This document shows, one piece after another, positions 50,379 through 61,800 of a stretch of 64,000 nt of DNA. Made by a program: the position numbers and the translations under genes. This stretch comes from Certhia americana (taxonomy: Eukaryota; Chordata; Aves; Passeriformes; Certhiidae). Where the stretch lies: NCBI GenBank assembly GCA_018697195.1, contig CM031878.1, forward strand, positions 32,963,818 through 33,027,817, read 5' to 3'. Numbering within the stretch: position 1 is the stretch's first letter; each line of letters starts with the position of its first letter. The notes under the pieces were generated by a model that was not told the DNA's origin, made no database searches, and saw only the letters and a program-made list of their open reading frames with translations.

Positions 50379-53328
50379 TGGAAAATGACAGCAGAAAGAA
50401 CAGCGTAGAAACTTGTTTCATACCAAAATATTTTGCTCTAGTCTTCTTTTATTATTATTCCTTCTCTAGAGTAGAATTACAGATGCATTAATGGCAAATG
50501 TGCAATTGATTCAAGCCTCCCATTTTCGAGGAAGAATTTTATGTATAATTTGAGAATATGTTGATGACATTATATTATGTACCATAATATTCAAAATATT
50601 ATTAAACTCGTAGCTGCAGAGACTTGTAAAGAAAGAACAGTAGTCTTCTGAAAAATATGGTGATTGTGACTGTTCCTTTAGTAGTTATTACTTTAGGAGC
50701 AAATTCCTATGCACTAAGGCATCAAATAAATTGATGCTCACTAATTTGAACTTGATTGAGAACATTTGAGTAGTTCAGACTATCATTATGCCCTCTTTGA
50801 TTGGAAAGGTTTTTGTTTACATATGGCAAGGTTGTATTCCTTAAGGAGAAAAACATAATTCAAATATTCGATGTGATGTAGAAGCAATTTCCTTTGTTTC
50901 TCAATTGCCTTTTAATTCTCTTAGAATGAATCTCCATCTCTTGTTCTTGATAATGAGCAAAGACATCCAATAACCTTTCTGGTAGAAAGTGTTATAATGG
51001 GAAGCAAGACCTCACCTTGATCAAAATGCCAGGATCATATGAAAGCAACTTTTACAGTGTATTGGTTCCCAAATGTGTATAAATAGTACTGCCGAGTCCC
51101 ACATTGGATAACCCCAGGTCCAACTATGGTGATTCTTCATTCCATCACAGAGATGACAGTATGGTTTAGTTCACCAGCCAATGGAGAGCTTTTAAGATCA
51201 GGTTTGAGTGATTGATGGCAACCCCAGACACTGCCAAAAGATATACTGGGGTGCAAATTGAGTGCTCACGTGGCTGCCACTTATGCTCAGATGCCTGACA
51301 TGTTTAAGTGGTATCTTCATTCAGATGTCTCCTTTTGGATAACAAGATGTGCTTATGTCTGCTACTCCTTCAGCGGGGTTTTTCTCATAAGGGGGAAGAG
51401 GAAGGAAAAACAGTTTCTGCCCAGAAGAAATGTTCTAGCCATCAGCCTTCCAAGTCATCCCTACAGCCCCCAAGGGAGGGGAAGGGCAAGAACATGAAAG
51501 GCAATTGCATAAGCTTTAGTGTCACATTCAGCCAGGACAGGCTTGTACCAATCCCTGATATAGGGCATGCCTTCTTCTCCACTACCTTCTCCACACTTTC
51601 CTGTCTATCTCAGCCTAGCCTCTAAGTCTTCTATGGCCTTCCCAAGAAAAAGGAGGTGGTGTTTTCCCTCTCATTTCTAAGACTTGCTAACTAAGTTATC
51701 TGCCTGCACAACCAGGAAGTCAGCTGAGCTGCCTGCCTGCCCCCACTAGGGTTTGTCTTCCCCACCTCTTCTTCACATACCTCCTTGGAGTGCAAGTTCC
51801 TTGGGTTGCTTGGAGCCTGCCCACATTGTTTGAGAGATGTTTCTCACCACACAAGAACAGCCAAAGCAATTAGACTGAGAGAAAGATGGACTTACTATCC
51901 TCTTCATCTCTGCTTATTTTTACTTTGTTTCTATTTATTTATTATTCATTTTTACTGGTATTTTATAGCTGCCAGCTGGCTCCCAGACTGAGAATCAGCA
52001 AACATCCTGGGGAGTTTCCAGTCGCACTTCTCTGAGCATGTATCCCACGTTGTACTTCAGGAAATATTTGGACAAGGTTTGTTTCAGTGCACATACCACA
52101 GATAAACCCGGGGATGGCTAACAAATCTCTCTCTCCCAATACCCTTAGTAACAGATCTGAGTTTGTTCCAAACAGTAGCTTAGCTTTGTGTTAATACTTT
52201 TAAGGACCCTCCCTTCATATGGAACTAAATATGGTGGCAGCATTCCTTCATGGATTCTCTTATTATTTCTGTGCAAATTGATATAATTATATTATTATAA
52301 ACTATCATTAGTAAAAGGCCTCAGCAGAAAAGCCTGATACTTCCTTAAGCTTCACTCCAACAGCAAAGCTGGTCTTCTAAGCCTACACTAGAGACAATAG
52401 GAACTTCCCATGCCTAAGCTGTGCAAGAAACTTACAAGGTTTGAAGTATGGTTCTGACTAAGTAATATTAGACAGTAATTTTTGTCCAAAAATGGAGACT
52501 GAAATTCAATCAGTTTTACACTGAAGCTGATCACAGAAAACACACTCACAAATTATTAGCACAATTTTGTCAGGAATGCATCATTTAAATTGTCACACAT
52601 ATTCTGCATTCAACAATGAGACCATAAGCGTTCTTGGTCGGAGCTATGCTGTATAAAAGAGCTATATAAAAGGCTGTATAAGATGCTGCCATCTTCATTG
52701 GTTGAAGTATATATAGTTGATCTGAGTTAGATTTATGATTTTAAACAATTGGCAGAGTTCGTGAAAACCCAGGTGTTTTAACTATTCCAGGTTATATTTA
52801 GACATTAAGAAAAAGAAAAGTGAATTGACTTTTAAATGTGCTGCGCAAAGAACCTCCAACTGCATTCAATTAGTGGCACATATAATTTAAAAGCACATCC
52901 TGACCACACACGAACATTAAAATTGCAGTTGGTCTGATTGCAAGCTATCACATAAGCTTTATACCAGCTGAGAGCCCACCCTGATATTTCAATAGATTTT
53001 GCAGCAATGATTGTCTTCAGGTGGATCTCAGGTCCACCATCCAAAGAAGTTACTTGTCCATTTTTCAGTTGTGGCTTAGTTCTTAGGCAGTTTAGATGTT
53101 TCAGGTATTCAACACCTCCAAATGTAAACTGGTAGAAGTGTTTTCATGCACATAGTGTGGACATTGTCATTCAATGAGTTGAAAAGAATATAATTAAGAA
53201 GAAAAAGGAAGGGTTTTTTGCCTGATCTAAAAGCACAATGGCATGCACATCACCTTCATTGGGCATTTCAAGAAATTACTACACCTGTCATCAGAGAAAC
53301 AGGAACACTACAGATCTCTTCCTAAAAT

Positions 53329-53332
53329 GTGT

Positions 53333-53382
<50 letters not shown>
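53329..53382. repeat. (GT)n microsatellite
   Basis: About 26 GT units with one GAGT interruption near the start. The longest dinucleotide array in the window, likely polymorphic. Confidence 0.96.
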
Positions 53383-53383
<1 letters not shown>

Positions 53384-54705
53384 AGCCATTTTGTTGTTTA
53401 TTTGGAGAACAGAAACATGGATAAAATTCAGAGATGATATTTCAGTAGCCATCTTTGGAAAATAGTTTATAAGAACAAAGTGAGATATAAAGTTCTGAAA
53501 ACACATTTGAATATGGATGGTCAAGGTGGACAAATTCTGCTTTTTTTTCCCCCTTCAGTAGAAACTTCTAAGAAAGAAAAGCCTCTATTAGCCAAATCAG
53601 TTTTTGAAAGTCATAGCTTCTTCTACATTTCAAAGTCCTTTTCAGCTAAATGGACACAATCTAAGAGAAAGAAACTATTGCTATCACTGCTTCTCTATCT
53701 TCATGTAGACATTCACCTGTACCACATCAATCTAAGAAGATATAGAGAATGTCTGTCTACCCTGCAGAGACTCTTAAAGGAAAACTCCTAGAAGGTTTTC
53801 TCTCATAACACTCTAATAAAAAATCAGAAGTAATGGGCACTATGCATCACACAATACCATCTTTTCTTCAAATTCCAAACATAAACCATATGTGGCTTGT
53901 GTTGCTTCCTTTTCCTTTGCATTCTTTACAGATGTTGCATTTCTAGAAATACTCCCCTCAAAATAGTCACTCTGTTTTGATTTTATTTTTTTTCCAGAAA
54001 TGTGTTTTTAATTTTTATCTCATATTTTCTGGAGTTTAAAGGGAAGCATTAAAAATGACCTAACATAATGACCGTGTGTCTTGTAAACATACAAAGAGAA
54101 ATTTGGAAGTATTGGCAAATAACAGTGAAAGCTAAAACACAAATAAAACCAGTTTTAAAACCAGCACAAAAATATAGTTACCAGCTTAATAAAAAATCAG
54201 TCAGGTTTAAACCCAAATTCTCTTCAAAGATTGTAGTTTTAAAAAAATTTTATTATAATACTATCATCCTACTGATAACCTCCATATGTATAGCAGAAGT
54301 ATATTTCCAAACATTTTCAGTCATATTAAATGATCTGACTCCTAAAGTAAGGTGAAAGTTGAAGGAAAGGGGATTATTGGAAGAGATGTGGAAATGGTCA
54401 TGTCAATTTATTCGAATCTGAACTAGGGTGAAAGACAGAGACTGTTTTAGGGAGCAGAACTTCCATTCAAGAATATCAAGAGAGGCTGAGTGGGAAAAGC
54501 ACTGTATTAAGAATGGAATAGAGAATGAGAATTTTTATCTGTGTAGGTATCAATGTTTCAAAAAGTACTATTCTTAATTTACCCAAAATTAAAGCTTCAA
54601 AAGCCTTTGTGAAATGCAGTGGTAAAGAAAGTTGCACTTTCAAATAGGAAATATCAAGAGTTTAATTTAGATCCTTTGCCTCTTTTTCTCTCATTACAAA
54701 GTATT

Positions 54706-54770
54706 GATATGACATGATATGATATGATATGATATGATATGATTATATTATATTACATTATATTATATAT
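54706..54770. repeat. (GATAT)n pentanucleotide with TATTA-type flank
   Basis: Six to seven GATAT units, with one GACAT variant, run into ATTATATTAT/TACATTATAT steps. A composite AT-rich microsatellite. Confidence 0.92.
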
Positions 54771-55882
54771 TCAAAATTCTTTCTGTTGAACATATGATCA
54801 TAAATGAGAGGTATAAATAATGGTGTTTTTTAAAACATCAGCTTTTTGGAAAAAGAGCAATATCCTGTTGAGAATATAGTCTGCAATCCATTTATGGGAT
54901 GGAAGCAAGGAACAGAAAAGGTAAATGGCTGCTCAAGGTCACAGAGAATGTTTTTTGAATCCAAAACTCCAAACAATGCAATGCCTCAGTTACAAGAACA
55001 AACAAACCTAAAAGGAAGGAGCTGGAAGAAGAAAGCACACATAATTTTTCTCAAAAGCTGCCAACTAATGTAAGAATTATCACTTGCTGTTCAAGTGTTT
55101 CAGATATCTCTTTAAGATATGAATTACTTATACCCCACTAGAGAATTTATTACTAACAAGGTCAGCACCAAAACCACACACCATCAAAATGTCTTTGTGA
55201 GTGTGAGGAGAAATTCCACCATATGTGTTTCTTGAGGGTACAATGACACAAATGTAGAACTTGATCTCAGCAGAGATAATAGATGAGAAACTTTAAATAC
55301 AAATGTTTTCTTACCAGTGCCTCTTTCTAATGCCTTGCTGAGACATTCTGATCTTAAAGTATACTGACTTCTTAGGAAGAGAAGTACAAAGTGTCCCAGA
55401 TACAGATATCTTTAACTCATCACCTGTCTGTCGCTTAAGGCAAAGACTTGTAAGATTTTTCTGGAGAAGAATAAGAAGGAACTTTTCAGCCAGCTAAGCT
55501 GGAGTAAGAAACAGTTTTCTTCTGTCTCACAAAACATGGTGGATTTTCACATAGTACAGGGTTCAGAAGGCAAACCCCCACCTGAGGGCTGCACCTTGCT
55601 TCTGTGTGGGCTGACTATGATTTCCTCTGTGGGATGAGCATAAGTGACTTGCCAAACAGCCACCCTTACAGGTGAACCTGCACTGTAGGAGGTGTAAAGT
55701 CAAACCAGCTATCTGTGGGCAGATTGTAGAAAACCCAGGACCCTAGGTCATACCAGTAGCACCACAAACCAGCTTCCTTTTTCCCGGTGACTGACCAGAG
55801 GTCTGGACCAGTGACTCATTGGAACTCAGACCAGGAATTTTTTTTACTGACTTCCAAACTGGACAATATTTCCAGACTCCCA

Positions 55883-56305
55883 GTGTCTCTCCCATCTCCT
55901 CTCTCTCCTCTTCCTCTCCTCTGCCTCTCCTCTCCTCCTCCTCTCTCTCCTCTCCTCTCCTCCCTCCCTCTCCTCTCCTCTCCTTCTCCTCTCCTCCCTC
56001 TCCTCCTCCTCCTCCTCTCCTCCTCCTCCTCCTCTCCTCCCCTCTCCTCTCCTCTCCTCTCCTCTCCCTCTCCTCTCCTCCTCCGTCTCCTCTCCTCTCC
56101 TCGCCTCTCCTCTCCTCTCCTTCCTCCTTCCTCTCCTACTCCTCTCCTCTCCCTCTCCTCTCCTCCCTCCGCCTTGAACTCCTCCTCTCCTCCTCCTTCT
56201 CCCTCTCCCTCTCCTCATCCTCCTCCTCCTCCTCTCCCTCTTCCTCTTCCGCGGTCGGGGCTCGGGGTGGTCGGGGCGTCTCCTCTCCTCTCCTCTCTCT
56301 CCTCC
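55883..56305. repeat. C/T-only tract, (TCCTC)n-type, before gap
   Basis: Over about 350 bases the plus strand is almost purely C and T, built of CTCCT, CTCTC and CCTCC units. It then meets a short CpG-rich island and the assembly gap. All three overlapping frames of about 200 codons here translate this tract (Ser/Leu/Pro one way, Arg/Glu/Gly the other) and are not genes. Long mirror-symmetric pyrimidine tracts can form triplex (H-DNA) structures and are hard to sequence, consistent with the gap. Confidence 0.93.
56251..56277 (+). other. G-rich insert within pyrimidine tract
   Basis: The C/T tract is broken by GCGGTCGGGGCTCGGGGTGG then TCGGGG: three G4 runs plus G2 runs, with five CpG. It can be read as a potential G-quadruplex. 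It is close to the gap, so it may be an assembly or read artefact. Confidence 0.5.
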
Positions 56306-56385
56306 NNNNNNNNNNNNNNNNNNNNNNNNNNNNNNNNNNNNNNNNNNNNNNNNNNNNNNNNNNNNNNNNNNNNNNNNNNNNNNNN
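56306..56385. other. Assembly gap (80 N)
   Basis: Eighty N inside the C/T tract. The true length of missing sequence is not known from the sequence itself. Confidence 1.
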
Positions 56386-56560
56386 TCTCCTTTCCTATTC
56401 TCTTCAATCTCTCGCCTAATCCTCCTCCCGCCTCTCCTCTCACTTCATCTCCTCTAGTCTCCGAGATCGCCTCTCCTTACCTCGCATTCGATTCTAATGC
56501 CTCCTCTCTCTCCTCTCCTATCCTTCCGTAGCCTCCAGCCCTCTACCTCTTTTCTCTCCT
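56386..56560. repeat. Degenerate pyrimidine-rich flank after gap
   Basis: Still pyrimidine-rich, but peppered with isolated A and G (CTCGCC, CCGAGATCGC, CGCATTCG), unlike the clean tract before the gap. This looks either like older decayed repeat or uncorrected read sequence used to extend into the gap. Confidence 0.6.
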
Positions 56561-56640
56561 CTCCTCGAACTCTCCTCGAACTCTCCTCGAACTCTCCTCG
56601 AACTCTCCTCGAACTCTCCTCTCCTCGAACTCTCCTCTCC
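56561..56640 (+). repeat. 11-bp tandem array (CTCCTCGAACT)
   Basis: Five perfect head-to-tail copies of CTCCTCGAACT from 56561 to 56615, then a 5-base CTCCT, a sixth copy at 56621-56631 and more CTCCT. The unit is a CTCCT word plus CGAACT. It sits at the right edge of the pyrimidine tract. Confidence 0.92.
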
Positions 56641-56811
56641 CTGGCAATGGAGTCATCTCTCTCTTATCCATTTCAAAACATGCATATTTAGTTACTGATG
56701 GTTTTCAAAGGCACAGAAGAAACATTGCTAACCAAACTTCATTCCTAGAAGTTTGTTTGCTAAGTGGCAAAGACTCCTTCCTCACCCCTAAGAGTCCATC
56801 TTTTTTCCTAG

Positions 56812-56970
56812 GGGCAAAAAATATGTACCCTGCTCATCCACAGGAGACTTGTGAAGATTTGTAAGCATGGATTAGAGCAATGGTATCGACATATTGAAAG
56901 TATATCAGTCCCTAGGACTGCCACTGAGACCTCTATTTTACATCTTATCCATGCATTTGTTCAACTTCAG
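56812..56970 (+). other. Possible internal exon, unrecognised (weak)
   Basis: A pyrimidine-rich acceptor (CATCTTTTTTCCTAG|GGGC) is followed by 159 bases, exactly 53 codons, open in phase 0. They end at a consensus donor (CTTCAG|GTAAGTAT). In this frame the acceptor's own TAG is the stop immediately before the open stretch. The peptide is mixed in composition (for example ICKHGLEQWYRHIESISVPR) but unrecognised. The frame also stays open another 80 codons past the donor to 57213, so the donor is not required to explain it. No partner exon was found. May be chance. Confidence 0.17.
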
Positions 56971-57529
56971 GTAAGTATGACTTTGTCGGTTATACGTGTA
57001 CTATATTGCAATAATTTTAATTGCCTACCAGATGCAAGAGATATAATTATATCTACTCTTTGTGCATCTTTCAACTTCCTTTTTATGATGTTATATTCAC
57101 AAATCCCACTGAGGGTTTGTGAAAAGGAATACAATTCATTGCAACAGTCCCATCGACTAGGTTTTTTACCTCACCCAGATCATGATGAGAGTAGTTCACA
57201 AATATTTTCTTAACTTACAGAAGTCCACTTTCATCCCAAATCTTGCAGTTCAAACTCAGTGAAATCTCCCACTGAAATAATGTAAAATTTACAAAATCAT
57301 TAATTGCTTATATCTGAATTAATAAGGAGGGGGGCGAGGGTATTTTTCATTTCCCCTTATGTTACATCTCCTCCAAAGTGTCTACCTGTTTGAAACACAT
57401 GTGGCTTTTAAGTTTCTGTATATTAAAGGATCTGTTCAGCAGTTGGGATTGTGAAACGGTTAATGCAATCAGATACAAAAAAAAGATGCTGAACTCAATG
57501 AAGAAACTTATTTTAGATTAAAAGAAAAG

Positions 57530-57552
57530 GAATGGCCTTTAAAAGGCCATTC
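57530..57552. repeat. 23-bp near-perfect palindrome
   Basis: Arms GAATGGCCTTT (57530-57540) and AAAGGCCATTC (57542-57552) are exact reverse complements around a single A. Could be a dimeric protein site or a cruciform-prone spot. Confidence 0.9.
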
Positions 57553-58386
57553 AGAGAGGCACGGGGGAGGAAAGCAGAAGAATTTTTGTATGCAGGAAAA
57601 CTTGATTTTATTTTCTTTAATTTCCACAAACAACACATCATTTAAGCTTTTTTATCTCTTGTCAGCTCTGTGGAAGACCAGAGCTAGGAAAGAAATCCAG
57701 ACCAGCAAGCAGAACATAATTTTGATTGCACTAATCTGATTAAAAGAAGAAAAATTAAAAGGTTCTAAAAACAGAGAGAACCACAAAGATTAAAACAAAA
57801 GAGAAAAACATTTTGCCAAGTCTTGGCAGTGAATAAAGTTGAGATTCTTAGTTCAGGATCAGTAGACAGTCAAGGTTTCAAGGTGGAAAAAATATAGAAT
57901 TTGATATTTGTTGGAGATAAGGACCAGATATACAGAAAGACAAGAAATCATGTTAAAACTGGACTGACATGCATTTCTGTCCTGAGAAAGTGGCACAAAA
58001 CAACAGAAGTGTTGTGAAATTGCATTAGATTTTGGATTAAAATAACACTGCCATTTTATACTGATTTTTACTGGTTAGACAATCTGAAAATCTGAGCAAG
58101 CAGGGCTTGCTGTGGGAGCTATAATGCTCCCTGTCTTAGCTCAAAGCTTCAAGGGCATCAAAGGTTCTGGCTGCCAAACAGCTACAGCCCTGGCACAGCA
58201 GGGGCAGTTGGACACCTCATTTTTAAGCTTTTTTTTGCCTTCCTTGCTCCAGTGGAACTTGCAGGCACCAACTCACACGTTCTCATATTTATGGCTGTGG
58301 AATCTCAAGCTTTCCTAGATTAGAAAGAAAGAGCTGAGTTGAAGTAATAGGGAGGACAGTTTGGGGCCATCTTTCTGCAATGGCTT

Positions 58387-58431
58387 TCTCTCATGACAAT
58401 TCCAGATGCAATCTCTCATGACAATTCCAGA
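58387..58431 (+). repeat. 25-bp tandem duplication, two copies
   Basis: TCTCTCATGACAATTCCAGA occurs at 58387-58406 and 58412-58431 with no mismatch, offset by 25 bases. A recent local duplication. Confidence 0.93.
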
Positions 58432-58731
58432 GAGCAACTGTTAGTCCTCCAAGTGCTTTGCAAAACAAAGCATTGATTTAGCAAAAATCATGTTGCCAGG
58501 AGCACTACTGTTAACTTCAGCTACGAAGATAAAGTCACTAAGGCACAGGTTCTCGTCATTCTACAAGCATCCCAGAGCAGCACTGAGCAAAAACGTAAAC
58601 CCATATGTTCTTCCACTTATAAAGGCAGACTGACTGGAGTTGCCCAATTCGTAATGAAAATAGTCCTGATTTTGCAAGCCAAAATTTGTCAATACTGCAA
58701 AGGAAGCACTACACTCCAGTTACCAGAGAAA

Positions 58732-58885
58732 GGGGGCGGTGGGGTACTTTTCTATTTCGGTTTTGTTTGTTGTTTGTTGTATTTGTTTGTGTGTTGGGGG
58801 GGTTGGGGGTTGTTGGGGGTATGTTTGTTTGTTTTATGGTTTTGTTTTTGGTTTTTGTTTTTTTTCTTTGGTTGGTTGGCTGATT
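58732..58885 (+). repeat. G/T-rich tract with G-quadruplex-capable core
   Basis: The plus strand is almost only G and T. The core at 58796-58819 has a run of seven G, then two runs of five G separated by TT and TTGTT; splitting the first run gives four runs of at least three G. A second G cluster lies at 58732-58744. The Phe/Gly-rich (plus) and Asn/Thr/Lys-rich (minus) frames across it are by-products. Confidence 0.85.
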
Positions 58886-61800
58886 TTGTGTGTGCGTGTG
58901 TACCTTACACTCACACATGTGTAGAGTGGAGGATAGCTGGCTTGGTGCCACCATATGCTGTTTACCTGTACAGGGCCTCACACTAGACAATAGGCAGGAG
59001 AAAAGGAAACAACGTCTTTCTAAAGAACTAAATACATTGCTGAAGCTGAGCAGATGCACATAGCATGTTTCACTAACTCTGATTATCAAGTTCATAATGC
59101 TGACTAATCAGCTCAGCTACTGAATTTACTCTCCCTTGGCTTTACCCAGAAGAAAAGACCAGGTATTTCTTGAACCATGATCTTTAAAAACAATTGCTTC
59201 CAAGTTCAAGAAGGCCCATATGACTAAGTTGTTGTTGCAATAGCACTGACTTCAGCTTAGGTCCCCAGTGTTATCACACTAAAATTGCTCTGAACCTCTA
59301 AACACACAGCAGACATTGACATTAATGGAAGTCTGGAGCTTGCTGGTTTGCTTCTGAGCAGTGACCAGCTGTGCTGATGCAAAACTGAAGTTGGAAGAGA
59401 CTGGGATAAGGCAACGGACAACCTTACAGCTCTGACACACACATGCCTGCTAACAAGTAATGGATTCAGCTTCTTTGATGTCAACAAATGTTTAATAGAG
59501 CCCAACTTAGCTATTCAGACAAAGAATCATCATATATATCCAAGATAAATTGTGCATTTGTAGGGGATGGGGGTCAGGTCACTTGTCAAATTCTGAGTAA
59601 GCTTTCCTGAAAAAAAAACCCAAACATTTTCCCCTCAAATATATATTACAGTCTGTCTGTGTTTAGCAATACAATATTAATATTGAATTACACTTTTCTT
59701 CATGTGTCAGATGAAATGAAACCTGACATAAGAGTTTTGCAGAGGAGTTTCTTTTTTCATAGTTACTGAAATGCATTTTTCCATTTTTAGACGTGTCCCC
59801 CCACAGAACGTCTCTCACAAGTAGTGAAGTGGATTGTGGTTTTTCTACACTAATTGCATATAATAAAAGAGAGGCAAATGTGATGTCACAGGATACTGTA
59901 AATACACAGTTAATTTAAGCACCTACACTCCTGAAATGCCTGCTTCTCAGCAGAAAGGCTCTGCTATTTTTATTGAGTGTTGTGCCAATACAGATAATCT
60001 AGAGTGTTTCCAAGAAGGGGTATAGAAGAGACAGTCTAAGGCACAGGAACGCACACTAGGATAACTTTCCCACACCTGACACAATCAAGAGAGCCCCAGT
60101 AGCCCAAACCTCTACTGGATGGTGACTGACACACAGTCACTAGAGAAACAGTTCTAGGATTTGATGCCAACTGTTGTTTACTCAGACATTGCATCTACAA
60201 CCCTGAGGGGCTGATTTCAAGTTTGGAGGGGTCATTGCTGCCTCCAGTAAAACCCATTGCAAATCCTATGCATCACAGGCATACTCTGTATCAAGGCACC
60301 CATCTTTAGACAGGATCCTGATCCACTGGGCTTTTATGGTGGACAGGCAGCCTTGCCTGATGCTGTTACAACTGAGCAAAAGACATTTGCCATGAATGAC
60401 ATGCCATTAGAAGAGCATTTAGTTCATGTAGCAAATGTTTTAAGGTCTCATTTTGCCAGTCACACAGAAAGTGACAAATGTTCATTCAGAAGCCTGAAAT
60501 AAATTAAAAAATTGTTATTGCTTGCCAATATCTGAAAAGGAGTTCACTATACTAGTGTGGCAAAGGAAGAAACAGAGAGGTGAAATTTTGTAAAGCTGAT
60601 TGTTAACCAATTAAGTAATGATTGTGAAATTCAATGACATTATAAAACTGCCTGGATTCAGGGGTGCCCTAAAATATTCATACCACTTATTTTGATATCT
60701 AGAAAATTGCAAAGTGGAATCCATCTATATTTATCATTTAAATTTTATTTCAGATTTGATAATCTACATTTTAACACTGTGGCAGGTAGATATGCTTATA
60801 CTCTTTCTTTCAAGTGAAATAACATCAAGCAAAGCTGTGCTTTTCTGCACCAAAATGCATCAAAATTATAACCACCTCTCTTTAAACAATTTTTATTGAA
60901 GATTACTTTCCATTTCATACCTGAGCTCAAAGATATACCTGATAGTATGTAACAGCATTTTCATACTGAGGATTTGTTGGAAATTTCAGTTTAAATGGTT
61001 CATGAAGATAAAAGAGTAGCACAATTTTGCCTTTCATTTAAAGAATAAAATTGTCCCACTTTCATTCAATAGGTGGGAATAGACCTTGACTGATCTAGGC
61101 TAATACCTAGGTCTGCCTTTATTTGCAAATCATATTTCCTTTATTCAGGAAAGATCAGCCATAAAAATATAGGCACTCATGATTAGAATAAGGACATTTA
61201 TAAGGTCATTTATTCACATTACACCAGTAGAACGAGCTCCAATATTTTGAAGTTGTTCTGTGTCCCATGTTTTCCTCCCATTCACAAATAGTTTTTCAAG
61301 GCAGTTACAAAACAAATATATATTTTTCCCTAGCTGTCCTTCCTCTACTTCAACTGGGCCTTAGGGGAGAAGAGAAATAAAAATTAAAAAAAAAAATCTT
61401 TCTTACTATTACTGCCTGCAAGATACATATTTTCAGAATTTAGGGTATAGGAAAATCATGCTGGATTGACTCCAGTTACTTATCTTATAGAAGGAATATC
61501 CATCCCCGTAATAGCTTTCGTGGCTGTTACTTGCCAATTGACACAAATTAAGAACAGATCATTTCTTGTTCAATTTCTTCTTTTCTCAGGTCTTTAAGTT
61601 CATATTTCTGTTGCACCTTCCACATCTTATTCTACACCTCCCTCACTTCCTTGCACACTGCTATAAAAAGAAGCATTCTTCCTTCTTCAGAAATGAGAAG
61701 CTCTATTCAGAACTTGAGTATGACTAATGGAAGGCAATGTTTTCTAATATGACTGAACGAAGAAAGGTTGGAATGGATTTTCAGCATGTGTCCTTACATT

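Larger units (their letters stand above)
50379..55882. other. Gene-less AT-rich unique sequence
   Basis: No recognised gene. It contains a (GT)n (53329-53382) and a (GATAT)n (54706-54770). The interval 51.1-51.8 kb is somewhat richer in G and C, but no repeat family or exon was recognised in it. Short frames, including the minus-strand one at 52832-53044, have no recognisable domain. Confidence 0.55.

Noticed and set aside
53238..53533. Cys/Val- and Thr/His-rich frames over the (GT)n
   Set aside because: Direct translation of the dinucleotide repeat on both strands.
55787..56457. Three overlapping frames of about 200 codons across the C/T tract
   Set aside because: They translate the simple repeat and run through the N gap; composition is only Ser/Leu/Pro on one strand and Arg/Glu/Gly on the other.
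58654..59095. Phe/Gly-rich (+) and Asn/Thr-rich (-) frames
   Set aside because: Produced by the G/T-rich tract; no recognisable domain.
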